Source of the DNA: Hormiphora californensis
Lineage: Eukaryota; Ctenophora; Tentaculata; Cydippida; Pleurobrachiidae
Direction of reading: 5' to 3'
Assembly: GCA_020137815.1 (NCBI GenBank)
Contig: CM035351.1
Coordinates: forward strand, 8,569,100 to 8,633,099
DNA: 64,000 nucleotides
A program made the position numbers and the translations under genes. The notes under the pieces are model-generated. The model saw only the letters and a list, made by a program, of their open reading frames with translations, was not told the DNA's origin and did not search any database. This document shows positions 32,301 to 44,347 of the stretch, piece by piece (within the stretch, counting starts at the first letter, position 1; every line of letters starts with the position of its first letter).

Positions 32301-34431
32301 TTCAGCACCTTTGAATCGAAATAACGGCTAAACGGTTGGAGATAGAGCTTAAAAGTCCGACGTCGACCCCCCATAACTTGGCCATTGCCTACAAAATGGC
32401 ACCAGTGAAAAGTCTCTAAACCATTTATAAGTGGCTATAGCCATATAGCCAAAAAACGGTTATGCGCATACCTAATTATCCAATTATCTAATTAACCAGA
32501 TGAGATAGAGACTTAATTCCGGCACCTACCCCCACTAATGCGAGGACGCTACACACTTTAGTGCCCTTGATTTCTTCTCTACTCGTTTCCTAAGATGGTT
32601 TTCAGTTTTGACCACATGACTGAAAATACAGGTATAAGGGCGTGGCCCAAAAACCACATTTATTCATTTGATGAAGAGTGACAAATTTTTTTGGTGGTTC
32701 TAGGGACCTATTGGAGTGCCCTAGAAGTGGAATCACATTTAGATCAATTATGTTCCCTATCATGCATCATATGACTGGTCTAGGGACCCCCTCCTCTCTT
32801 TCTCCGGGGAATATTGTGTGGGTGGTTGAGATGGCTCCACTAAGGGGGACCCGTTAAAAAGGGAGGGTGCTTGTGTTTTGAGTATTTAACAAGCACACCT
32901 ACACCTTGTGTAGTGCAGTGGTTCTTGTGTTTTGTGCTTGTCACCGGTCACACTCCCCCGCTCTTGGCCAGTGTGCTTACCGGTGTATGGCGCGCACTGA
33001 CCGAGTGCTGACAAAGGGTGACCACAGTTGGATATGGCCGCGCGCTACTGCAGACAATTGTAACAACAAGGGATTCTCTGGAGGAGCTGGGAGGACGCGG
33101 CCACCTGTTGACCTCTCTCTCGAGGTGCTACAACATACAAAGTGAGTGTGAGGTGTGTGTGTAGAATAGAGCGAGAGGAGAGTTCAGAATAGCGTGAAAT
33201 GGAGTTAGGTTCCCTCTGAGAGAGTGTGATGTGTTCAACTCTCAGGCTTGTTAGAATAGCTTACAAGAATGAAGAATTGGACTAGCTTGTTTTCAAATTT
33301 TGTGCATTGTCATTCACGATCACTACTAAAACATCTTCCTCCCCTGCTATACCCTGGTCACATGGACTCTACAGGGGGGCTAGTGAAGGGGGGGGGGTCA
33401 CTGTCTGCTATAGCTCATAGTGAGCTAGTGTGGCGGAGGGAGGAAAACCTCTCTCCAATCAGAGGGTACCCAGGGTGGTCAGGTGACTTCCCCTCCGCCA
33501 ACGTGGAGCCGGTGGTAGGTCACGTGACCGGTGTTAACCAATGAAAACCCAGGAAACAATAATCACGTGTTACTACGCTACCAATGGCGGGGGGCAAGGA
33601 AGTAGCGACCAGGGAATGTGTATGTGTGTGTGTGGGGTGCGATACCTTCCCGGGTAGAGAGAGAGGGAGAGAGAGAGAGAGTGGGAGAGAAAAGAGAGTG
33701 CAGTAGAGAGAGAGAAAGAGCGGAAATTCAAAACGACCAACTGTACACAATACAAGCCGGTATGTATACCCCGAGACCCACCCCCAATCTAACAACAAGG
33801 GAGGGAGAAAAGAAAGAATGTATATTTATTGAAACTATCCTGCAGCAGTCTGCAGATCATGATACGAGTCCAGACCGTTTAGAACTCTATCTCAGTAGGG
33901 AGAGTTGCCGGTTTAGAGGTTCTTTGTGTATATGAGGTCAGTGGGCTTGTCTACTTGCCGATATGTGTGTTAGGGAGAGAGAGAGACCAAAATGTAAAGA
34001 AAGGAAGGGAGATAGAAGGGGATAAAGAGATGAAGATACGTAAATACATTGCCTATTCTATGTGGTAGGGACCGCCCCTATATATCACCACCTCCCTCCC
34101 TCAGACACCTCTCTCCGATCACTAGAAAGGGACCGCTCTCTCCTCATCATCATCATTTCTTTGTAATGATAGAGAATGATAGTATCTGTAGTACTTGTGC
34201 ATTTGCACCACTCATGTGACGAATACCTGGCCTCCCTATTGGTCAAGCAAGGTCACGTGATATGTCATAGCGAGTGCTGATTGGCTCGTGAGATAGCGTC
34301 CTCCCCGTCTCTCATTAGGTGGATTAGCTTCGGTCTAATATCTAAATTGCTACTTGACAAGTTTGCCAGTGTCTCGTGAAAGTGAGTGAGAGAGGGAGAG
34401 AGAGAAAGAGAGAGAGAGAAAGAGAGAGGGA

Positions 34432-34502
<71 letters not shown>

Positions 34503-37459
34503 ACAAACATAGAAAGCTTTGATAGAGTGGAAGTGAGTCTTGGGGGTGTTCCACTGTCGTAAGGGAGGTGGGAGAATAGAGAGGAGAGAGTGAATACAGG
34601 GAGGGTGAGAGAGGGTGAGAGAAAGAGAAAGTGAGAGAGAGGAAATACAAGAGTGAGAAAAGATGTAAGAGCGAATCTAGGCTAACAGCTGTCTCTCAAG
34701 CTGTACAGATTGGATTAAACTTGAACACACACATACCCAATCATTTTAGACAAATTGATCAATCATAATAATGATTTCCCAAGACCCCACGACCCCCCTG
34801 CTGCTAGGCCGGCCACCTTGAGTGGGAAGACCGCCTTAGTGGCGCTATGGGAAGTGACCAACAGACCACATGATTTCACCGATCTAAAAATGTCCCCACC
34901 ACTACTGCAGCTGTCTTTAGGCGTGGTTTCTACTCCTCCCCTCTCTCTCTGTCTCCCTATAACAGAGTTAGGGATTGGGAACCAGGTACTCAGTAGCAGG
35001 AAATACAGGGAACCACAGAACCCAGCCCTGTCTTGGGAAAACCACAGATTTGGGATTCCAATCTCCCACAAAATGTGCCATTGAGTAGTCTCCCCATTTC
35101 ATCTTTTTGTGGGGATAAAATTCTCGGGATTCAAAATTCTTGATGAGGTGAAATGTGAGAAGGACTATTGGGGTTTATCTGTAGGATCAGTTTCAATTCG
35201 TGTGTGGCGCTGCAGGGTGGGTCAAGGGGGGGGGGGGGGCGTGTGTACTGTGTACGTTAGTCTGGGCCCCACGAAAGGGCCCCCTGTCGAACGGAGGAAA
35301 AGAGGGGGGAGAGAGAGAAAAGAGGGGAGGGAGAGGAAAGAGAGAAAAAAAGAGAGAGATGGGGGTGTTTGTTTTTGGGTTAAAAGCCAAAACAGGGTGC
35401 TGCTTTTTAAAGTTTCACTCCTTTTGTCCAAATGTTTTCCCCTCTTTCCTATTTAACCTTCCTCGCCGCTCCCTCCCCGACCCGAGATTAGTATCTCACT
35501 TATTGTGTTTTACTAGTAACACACCCAACAAAAACACACACAATGAGATCTCTGTTTGCAGACAGCTCATTGTGCCGTACTACAGACAGCGCCCTGTATG
35601 GGGGTTTTTTGAAGGGGGACAGTACAATAAAAGACAGTCAAATGTGTCAACGCTGCACCTTCCCTTTCTCGTAATTTTATCTTTTTCTCACCAATTTTAC
35701 ATACAAAAATCCCAGCATGCGGGGAAACCCCAAGGCTTACGTGCACACTTTCTTGCTCAGTGCAGAATTTGGGTGTGGATGTGGCTAGTATAATATAGCT
35801 GAGTTGCAGGGTGTGCCAATTTGAATCAAAAGTCAAATATGTCGGGGGAGGGGGGAGAGAAAAAAAAAAAAAAAAAAGGAAAAGGGGAAAATGAATGGTG
35901 TGAGGGGGACCCGGGGGGTGAAGAGAGGGGGGAGCGGGGAAAAGAAAAAAGTAGTGAGAGATAGAGAGAGGAGAGAGAGAAAGAGAGAGAGAGAGGAAGA
36001 GAAAAGGAAAGGGAGGAGAGGGATGGGGGGGAGAGAGGGGAGAGGAGGAGAGAGAGGGAGGGGGGAGAAGAAGAAAGAAAGTGAGAGAGTAAGGATATGC
36101 TAAGAGGGTAGACGACAGCTAAAGAGGGGGGTTCATGGTGCTGCAGACTCCACGTGAACATCAGGAAACTCCAGACACCCCCCGCTGCAGAGTGCAGCAC
36201 TACCCAACTGTTCCCACACACACAGATTAGCTGCTCTTGGGGAGGGGGGGGTAAAATTAGGATTTGGCCCCACAAGTGGGAGAGAGGAGGGGATAGAAGC
36301 ATGGTTGGTAATTGTTGTAAACACCCACACACACACGTCACCACCTGATACATGAGTGCTGAGAGGAACAAGTGTACAAGGGAGGAGCCGCCTTAAAGAC
36401 TTGTTATAGAAATTGATTCCTGTCAACTAGAACTGTTCTGACTTGTGGCGGCGGTGGTTTTGGAAATGGAATTGTTAGAGGAAGGGTTCTTTGTAATTCA
36501 ATGAACCTTGTTGGATGTTCGAAGAGACAGGCTGACATGTGTTCCCATGTGGCTTGGGGTGTTAGAAAAAAAAATTCCAAATAGGGGGTGGAGTGGTGGA
36601 AAAAAATCGGGCGAGATCTCAGGTTCCGGGGAGAAGAGTGAGGGTAACCCCGGCTGGCGTTCAGAGACTTCGTACTCGATCATATCGATTCTATTCACCC
36701 TCTCTCTCCCTCTTTATCTCTCCTCTCTCTCCATCAGCCCTCTCCCTTATCAAAAGAAGGCATATACAGCACGAGCTGTGGTTATGCGTATAATACTCCT
36801 AGCCGATGGTGCACATGTTTATATGCACTAGACTGCATGTGAGGTGAGGGGACTGTGTGTACTTGAGGTTAGCTATCTTCAAATGTATGAGAGAGAGGGG
36901 TGTGAAATGACGGAATACTTTGTAGTGACATCATTGATAAATCAGGATGAAGTTCCAGGTGGCCTTGTACCATAATTTAGAGTGAGATATACAAAGATCA
37001 TTGTTTCTGAACCGCAGTGTTTCATTCTAACCCAGATGTCACAAAATTACATTACACCTCAGTATATTACATGATACTCCCCCCTCAAGTCCCCCAAGAC
37101 ACTGTTTACACGAGACAGATTCTCGTTCTCTCTCTCCCCAGACCCCATCACCCCTCTCTCTCTCTCTCTCTATCTCCCTCTTCTATCTTATTCTCTCTCA
37201 TTCTCGCCCAGCAAAGTACCGCCCCCGTCTAATTGGAAACTGATAGCGTCCTTGTAGGTACCTGTGACAGACTGTTTAGGGGCCGTCAGACACGCTCCTG
37301 CTACTGCTACTAGAAAAGTTTCGAATGAGCTAGGAGGGTGAAGCGAAGAGGGGAATCTGAGGGAGCAGGGAGAAAAGTTTGCACCGAGGTGTGAAACGAA
37401 TGTTTGCTCTGCATACACGCGGAGAGAAAACGATCAAAGGAGAGAGGGAGAAAGAAAGG

Positions 37460-37497
<38 letters not shown>

Positions 37498-37698
37498 AGA
37501 AAGGGAGAGAGAGAAATAGAGACATGTTAGGTTTTGTTATACACGTGGTGGGGGTTGTATACACATGTACCGCTGCTAGCAATGTAGTGTATACCAAGCC
37601 ACCAAATTGGCAATTCCGCCTCCCATAACGAGGTTTACGGTCCCCTCCCTCATTCTCTCACTTTCTCTCTTTTCTTCTCTCACTTTCTCACTTTCTCT

Positions 37699-37733
<35 letters not shown>

Positions 37734-37843
37734 TTCTCTCTTCTTCTCTCTCATCTCTCTCTCCCAGGCCAGGCTACGGTCCAAGAGAGTACTTTCTAGG
37801 GAGACAAGATGGGGGAGGGACAAAAGAAAACCGGTGAGCGAGG

Positions 37844-37881
<38 letters not shown>

Positions 37882-38461
37882 GGGAAGCTAGGGGAGACAT
37901 ATTATGTGCGAATATTACCTTCCTGCTCAGGGGGGAGCACATTTGTCCCATCCCTGGTTTAATGATTACCTTGGCAGGTCCCCCCGCTGTCTATCCACCG
38001 AATAAATACCTCCCCTCTCTCCAATAAAATATGTCCAATAAATATATGTCTCGCCTTTGCTGACAATCGGATAAATTCGCCCCCAACTCCCGTCTAAAAC
38101 ATAGATTATATTATCTCACTCAAATAAACATATATTTCAAAAGAGCCACTTGTTTTAGTAGATACAAGTCATTAGCCTGAGTAGAACCACCACCACCATC
38201 CATATTGTTGTATCACTACACTGAACATGCCCCCACTATACGGACTACCAGCATGCCCCGGGATATTTCTAATTAGAAAGTGGCAGTGGGCCAAGATCAA
38301 CCGATAACAACGGTCACTTCTGCATACCTTACACAATCCTAAACGTCGTGTATTATTAAACCGTTACAATGTTTATCAGGAATGTTTCAGGAACATGGAA
38401 GAGAATTGGAGTCAGTGGGCCGTGAAGGTGTGCCCCCGGGTAATGCAGCATATCGGGGGGG

Positions 38462-38539
<78 letters not shown>

Positions 38540-39975
38540 CGGTGAACGGATAAGATCAATGTTGTTTGTGTAGTAACTGAAGAAAACCCGTTTACCGGAT
38601 TCCAAGCACATTCTATTTCTCTTTCTCTCCCTCCCTCTCTCTCCCTATATCTCTCTGGCTGTCACTTTCCGAAAACCTTTCGTCCAATAATTTAAAGATA
38701 CCTATCTCACTCCCACACACTCTCTCCCACTCACTAAAACTGTATAAAACTGTGTCTAGACTTGACTGAAAAATATCTCACTTTATGTCGGTAGGTTCAA
38801 AGCGAGTGAGTTCAGTTATACCTGAATCAGTACACAAACGAGATATCACTACCCCCTTCTATCTTTCTCTATCTCCCTTCTATCTCTTTCTCTATATCCC
38901 TTCTATCTTTCTATCTTGTTAAAAGTAAGCAGCTATTGTTCTAGCACGTCAATGACGCAGTGATACAAAACAGTAGATTGGAACTTGCGGTTATTGAACA
39001 CTCACGAGGTCGTATTATCATCGTAATTAATTTTTCAACAAGAAAATTTAGAACCTAAATACCAGACAGAAGCCTAAGTTTTTCTACCTCTCAACCCAGA
39101 CACCGCATAAAAGCAGAATATTTTCTTTTTATAGCTATCAGCACCCACAGCAAGTGAAGGGTGTGGATAATAAGTTTTCAACCAGACCAGATTACAACAC
39201 AACCTACAAAAGACACATCTGAATACCCAAAACGATCATTGGCCAACAAAGTAAAACCCAAAGGAGACAAGTATTAGGCTACAACAAGAGAAGGTCCCCA
39301 CACAAAAGACCGAAACATATGTTTCTGCGTAACACCGTGGGAATACTTGAATATCGTGCTGACGATATATTCATTATTTCGTTCTCTCTATCTCTCTATC
39401 TCTATCTCTCTCTTTCTCTCTCTCTCTTACTCATACAGTGCTACTGAGCTATTCTCGCTTGCTTGATTACCCTCAATCTTTCCCTCTCTCCCTCCTCTCT
39501 CTCCATGATTTTACTCAAACTCCGTCGTGTGTGTACGTTTTAATGTCAACAAAATCCGCATAATATGCCCCGTATCTTGCTCTCTTTTTCTCTCAGTTGC
39601 TCTGGATCACTGAACGTTTGATTCCATCTCCCAGTGGTAGAATTATTGCTAGTGAGATAGATAGAGATGAGAAGGAGAGATAGAGATGATAAAGAGAGAG
39701 CAAGCTGTTCTCGACAAGCATCTCGCAACACTCGCGTTCTTTCGGCGGCCTACTTCAAAGGGGGGAGGCCTATTGCTCTCTCGCACTATTTTGTTGTAAG
39801 ACTCCTCTCTCCGTCTCTCTCTCTTTTTTTCCTGTTTCTGAACTCGCCCCTCCTCCTACTGATCCTTCTCCAAGCCATGAGCCACAGTCTCGAGAGAAGA
39901 CATGGGCAGACGTACACACTAGAGCTCCATCGCAGGAACTTTGAAATCTGCCGCATAGAGAGTGGAGAGAGAGAG

Positions 39976-40011
<36 letters not shown>

Positions 40012-42937
40012 GGGTGAGAGAGAGAGAGAGGAAGGGTGAGAGAGGGAGAGAGGAAGGGTGAGAGAGGAAGGGTGAGAGAGAGAGAGAGTCAATTGAGGTC
40101 ACAAAGATTCCGCTTGGTTCTCAAGTCGGGGGATTACAAGATCACAGAGATCTACTTCGGACCACATCAGAAATTGTCATCTAATTGCTTGTAATCACAA
40201 ACTCCGATCGCCCCCCTTTCAGGGTGAGAGAGGTCTGTGGGACAAATAGTGTTTGAAAAAGAGAGAGAGAGCAACAAGCCGGGTCTCCACAAGCAGAAGA
40301 AGCCCGGAGGGTAATGAAGTTGCTGTCAAGGATTTATTAGGTAGTGTTGCAGTTGGTTGATCTTATTAACCCTCGTACCCCTCCCTCAGGCAGCTGTCAT
40401 ACATCCAATACTAAACGAGGTCTCGTGTACCGGTGAGGTCTCGTGTACCAGGGAGAGGGTGGAGATATGGTAGACAGAGGAAGGGATGGTCAACCATGAA
40501 AATGACAAGAAGTCACTTGTCATATGGAGAGAGAGAGAGCATATATGTGTAATGATGAATCCTCCTGAGGATAGCATATATATGATATTGCCTTCTCCCC
40601 CTCCATGACGTATTCTATATTGCTCACCTCGGTTATAGTAAGCCCAGAGTTGAGACAGAGGTTATATTTGTGGGGTGGTTTCGGGGCGACGGTGGGACAG
40701 ACAACATGGTTTTGTAGTTTACTGACAGGGTCAAGAGACTCCATTTGAAAGAGGAGGCGAGACGGAGTAGTGGAAAGATGGTTGAGACAGGAGCGAGAAA
40801 GTGAGACAGGAGTAGAAGGGGTTGGCGTGTCTGCTTTATATTGCGGGACGAGGGGAGCATCGGGGAGGGAGGGAGTAAGAGAGAGGGAAAGAGAGGGAAA
40901 GAGAGGGAGAGACTATGTGAGAGAGGGAGAAAGAGAGAGAAGATGTAGTGTGTATAAGTGGCGGTTGAAATCATGCAGAAAGCCATTAGGGGCTTAATGG
41001 AATTCCCTCTCTCTCGCGTATGATACCATTGAAACAAAAATCGATATATCACAGGGAGCTGAGGGTGAAAGAAAGGGAATAAAAATGGGTGAAAGGAGGA
41101 CTAAAATATAAATTGTGGGGGGACTGGGATGGGGTTGTAATTGGTACGACGTTTCATGTTTCTATAGTGACCAGATCCCGACCTGATATTCCTGCTACTA
41201 TTTCTTGGTCGTGTATTTACAGACGAGTAGTACATAGAGCTGCTCATGATCCCGCAAGTACTTTACTCTCTCTGTCTCTCTCACTAACTCTTTCTCTCTT
41301 TCTCTCTTTCTCTCTTCCACTCTCTCAACTTGTTTCAGTAAGCTAAAGTTACAAAATCCGCTCCACTAATCAGCGCAGACGAGGGAGGTCACGTGATCGG
41401 GCCGGTGTGGTTAGGGGACCAATACAGAGCCACCCGAGGTACACATCTGATCTGCAAACTACCCTTACTGATGACACTAACTGAGCAGCAGGATCAGACA
41501 CATCCCTTTCTATCTCTTTCCCTCTCTCTTTCTATCTTTCTCTCTCCCTGTCTCAAACCCGTCCCAACCTTGATTCCAATTCTTGCAGAGAAATATGATA
41601 GATCATCCGATCACGATGGGCCTAACGTCGTGCGTGTATTGTATTCCAATGCAATGATAATATGAATTACGAATATGAAATATGAAAATGATAGCCTCCT
41701 CTTGGGATAAATATGGAGCTGAGAACTTACTAGCACATTAAAATGACAGAGGTTTTTCAATACCCTATTGTCCATCCCAGCAGCCCTTGAATTATAGTAA
41801 TCCATCAAAAAGTTACACGCCCCCAGTCTACCTCGTGTGCCGTAGCATTACCCGACATGTGAATGAAGCTAGGGCCATGTGAGTGAAGCTGGGGAAATAC
41901 AGTGAGGGAAAGGGATAGTAAAGATGGGGTAGTTAGCAAGGGATCGGAGTAAGAGATTGAGAGTAAATTCCGAACATAGCACTAACTGCTCCTCTCCTTA
42001 CACTGCCTATTGAGGAATAATCGAGCACAGAGAGGAGTTATAATAGTGGAGATGAGCTTTGGAATCCACTGCATACTAACTAATACACACACACATTCCC
42101 TCCCCCACACACACATTGAATGGAGCTTAATGGAATGTGAGATATTATCAAGTTTAACAAGTGGGTGTGAGAGATAATATTAAGTTTAACAAGTACTAAC
42201 CTGTTGTGCACTTGGTTCCACTGTACCCAGTCCCGGCACACTCACACTCCATCCCATCCTCAAGACTCAGGCAGGTTCCCCCGTTCCTACAGGACTCCCC
42301 TTGGGAAACTTGATCACACTTCACTTGTCCACAGCCATCAGCAGTTCCCTGTTCCTCGACTATCATGTTCGAAGCAAACCGCTCACTATCCCCACGGCGG
42401 GTGCTCTGGAAATTCCGGATACACCCAGTAAATCGGGGCTCCAGGGCCAGATCAGGTTCGACGAGAGTTTCTGTGTTGTAGGTGCTCACTCCCCCGATAT
42501 AACTGTTACTGGTTAGGATGAGGGTGCTGTCAGCTGCCCCGATATCAAAACTTTGCTCTTTGTTCCAGTTATCGTCAAGGTATACCACCATTCTGCTGGG
42601 GAAGACTTGGACCCGAATCTTGTGAAACTGTCCATCAGACAGACCCGATCCGATATCGAATGATACCCGGCCACTGCCAAAGTCCGTTTGTACGAATGAT
42701 CCGCTCGTTGGCCAGTTGGATTTTCAGGAAGTCACTGGATCCCGGTCCGCCATCAGAGTAGTACAAGAGGGCGTTTTTAGAAAACGTCTTAAATTGCATC
42801 ATCATGATTCCCTGGCTGTCGAGAGCCCAGGAGCGATATTTAGCGAATGTGTTCTGCCCATAGTAGAATGTCCTATCTTGAGATATGGCAGCGAGGGTTC
42901 CGGAAGCCGCTAAAAGCGTCAACAGCAACAAAATCAT
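22005..42937 (-). CDS. NRXN: Alpha-neurexin, single-pass synaptic-type adhesion protein
   Basis: Fourteen coding exons on the minus strand: 42201-42937, 27730-27830, 27115-27256, 26452-26752, 25785-25975, 25306-25679, 25089-25220, 24726-24995, 24355-24561, 23976-24183, 23638-23796, 23225-23515, 22888-23066, 22005-22742. All phases match, giving about 1342 aa once one extra base near 42698-42706 is allowed for. Order: signal peptide, LamG1, EGF, LamG2, LamG3, EGF, LamG4, LamG5, EGF, LamG6, Ser/Thr/Lys stalk, transmembrane segment (LPVILCIAVAGFICILVI), cytoplasmic tail. This is the exact alpha-neurexin layout. The juxtamembrane KQGVYKTNEEKRG matches the protein-4.1-binding motif of neurexin/Caspr tails; the C-terminus REIYM fits a class II PDZ ligand. 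Alpha-neurexins bind neuroligins and other ligands through LamG domains. The first intron is 14.4 kb, against 0.1-0.7 kb for most others. Confidence 0.93.
27992..28079 (-). CDS. NRXN: Candidate alternative first exon of neurexin with its own signal peptide
   Basis: An ATG opens MNSFLCFLCFTISYCITPAL and ends after 29 codons plus one base at a GTACGG donor. The phase is the same as that of the alpha first exon (one base left over), so it joins exon 27730-27830 in frame. A TTTTGTAG acceptor-like site lies 9 nt before the ATG. Use would give a 1126 aa form without LamG1 and the first EGF but still secreted to the surface. Inferred from phase and hydrophobic start only; chance is possible. Confidence 0.45.
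29250..29345 (+). repeat. (GA)n microsatellite
   Basis: About 95 bp of GA in the first neurexin intron. Confidence 0.95.
29697..29830 (+). repeat. Tandem repeat, about 30 bp unit
   Basis: Unit ctgcacgccccaattggtag is followed by aatcatgtg and repeats about four times with increasing divergence. Located in the first neurexin intron. Confidence 0.8.
30264..30297. repeat. Perfect 34 bp palindrome
   Basis: cgatattttggacgcgg followed at once by its exact reverse complement, so there is no loop. The centre is gcggccgc. Could form a cruciform. Confidence 0.9.
31770..32786. mobile_element. Foldback element of about 1 kb with nearly perfect arms
   Basis: Arms of about 480 bp meet near 32278 with almost no loop (gggaaaaagcccg at the centre). 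From 31808 (acataattgatctaaatgtg) to 32753 (cacatttagatcaattatgt) the two halves are almost identical reverse complements. The outermost tagaccagtcatatgatg (31770) also pairs with catcatatgactggtcta at the right end. No ORF. It sits in the first neurexin intron, so the transcript could form a hairpin about 500 bp long. Confidence 0.85.
34380..34502 (+). repeat. (GA)n microsatellite
   Basis: About 120 bp of GA-rich repeat with AAAG and GGGA interruptions, in the first neurexin intron. Confidence 0.95.
35850..36090 (+). repeat. Purine-only stretch
   Basis: About 240 bp of almost pure A/G, including A18 at 35861-35878. Long ORFs on both strands here are low complexity. Confidence 0.85.
37440..37520 (+). 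repeat. (GA)n microsatellite facing a (CT)n tract
   Basis: GA-rich tract at 37440-37520. A CT-rich tract lies at 37650-37765, and another GA tract at 37841-37880, all within 450 bp in the first neurexin intron. Confidence 0.9.
38456..38536 (+). repeat. (GA)n microsatellite
   Basis: G run, then about 70 bp of perfect GA, in the first neurexin intron. Confidence 0.95.
38600..42200. other. Remainder of the first neurexin intron
   Basis: CT-rich and GA-rich tracts (39380-39510, 39960-40090, 40865-40945, 41265-41335) with no coding or RNA gene that I can support. Confidence 0.5.
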
Positions 42938-43139
42938 TATTGTTATCAACGCATGAACTGTAATGAAATACGAGTTAGAGATTAGGAAATAAGAAGATTC
43001 AGATTGAAATTTCAATTTTCAGAAATGGCATTAAACAAAATTGAGCAAGGCAATAAATTGATCATTTAAGTTCGAAAACATAAATCTGGAAAGCTGTTAA
43101 ATTCAAATTTAAATTTTGACTTAAGTCCAAAAGATTATT

Positions 43140-43440
43140 ACTCCATCTAACATCTTATAGTGAATGTTTGACCAGTCTGAGAGGACCGGGTGTACCATCC
43201 GCGGTAGGAGAAGAGGGTTTGCAGCTGGGAGCTGCAGCAGTTCTCGCGTTTGCCAGAGTTCAGAGTTGATTCAGACATTCACAAATCACAACACAAGTAA
43301 TTTCAAATGGGAATTGTTACTGATGAGGGCACCCGTTGCCGAAACGTTTGAAAATTCCCATTTGAAATTACTTGTGTTGTGAAAGTCTGAATCCTACTGC
43401 AGCTCCCAGCTGCAAACCATCATCTTGTAGTGAAGGAATT
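43140..43440 (+). ncRNA. Hairpin repeat with hammerhead-ribozyme-like core
   Basis: Outer arms gtttgcagctgggagctgcag (from about 43218) and ctgcagctcccagctgcaaac (to about 43418) pair, and inner arms of about 25 bp (acaagtaatttcaaatggg and its complement) also pair. Between them lies CTGATGAG (43320-43327), a short GGCA/TGCC stem, then GAAAC (43341-43345) and GTTT. This order (CUGAUGAG, stem II, GAAAC, GUH) is the hammerhead core. The long arms would be stem I and AAAC/GTTT a minimal stem III, as in Penelope-like elements. Stem II has one extra G. Activity is inference. Confidence 0.55.
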
Positions 43441-44347
43441 CATTAAATCAAAAAGTTGTAATCTGTCAGCAGCGTAATCAACTTCAAGAAAGTTTCTTAC
43501 GGATCCAGCACATACAATAAAGGATTGCGATAGATTTCCTTTACAGACACAACGCACAGGAGAGTGGAGACAGCTTGAAAAGTGAAGGTCGAGTGAAGTT
43601 CTTGGCATACGTTGCAGGCCCCTTATAATATAATATATGAGGGGGCTGCAGCGCATTCCAAGTGAAGTTCGAATTTTCAAAGTGAGCAAAAATTGAAAAC
43701 TACTGAACCGCATAAATCCAGCGCGCCGCGCGGCACAATCTTAAAAGATTTATTGCGCGTGATTTCTTTGCGCGCGGGATTTTTTTGCCAAATGCTGAGT
43801 GCTCACAATTTGGTGATTTGGGACATTACTTCCAATGCCGGTCACTGGTCATTTTCCAAATTCCAATCGGATGGTCAATTCACGTAGATTGAGGCATTGA
43901 ACTGGAAGAGCTTCGGTCACTTCTCTATCCCATATCCTGGATATTATCTAGTGGAAATGGAATTGCAGTACAGTCTGTCTGGCGATTTAATTCAGTGCAC
44001 TCAGAGTCAGAATCTGAGTCAGATTGGGTCGGCGGAACACCTATTCACGATCAGACCACGCACAAACAGGTGTCTAGGGTCAAGGGGGACTGGGGAGGGA
44101 AATTAAAACACTGAATCTGTTGAAAAGATTATTAGATTGAGTCAAAACTTAGATCCAAATTCCAATACTATACAATTACATTTACACGTTGAACAGATAC
44201 GGAGAATAAAAACTAAACACATGCTAAATATAACATAGCAACACAAGTAAGTCGGCTGAACAGAAACAGTAAAACGACACGAATTAGTAAACCTGTTTAC
44301 TTATTCAAAAATCTCACTCCCTCTCTGCCCTGTCCCTTTCTCCATCA
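43441..44347. other. Spacer upstream of neurexin
   Basis: Contains a short GC-rich part at 43725-43790 with several gcgcgc motifs, similar in character to 20545-20600. No gene seen. Confidence 0.4.

Noticed and set aside
35826-36371. 181-codon minus-strand ORF
   Set aside because: Low-complexity Ser/Pro/Leu from a purine-rich tract. No conserved motif.
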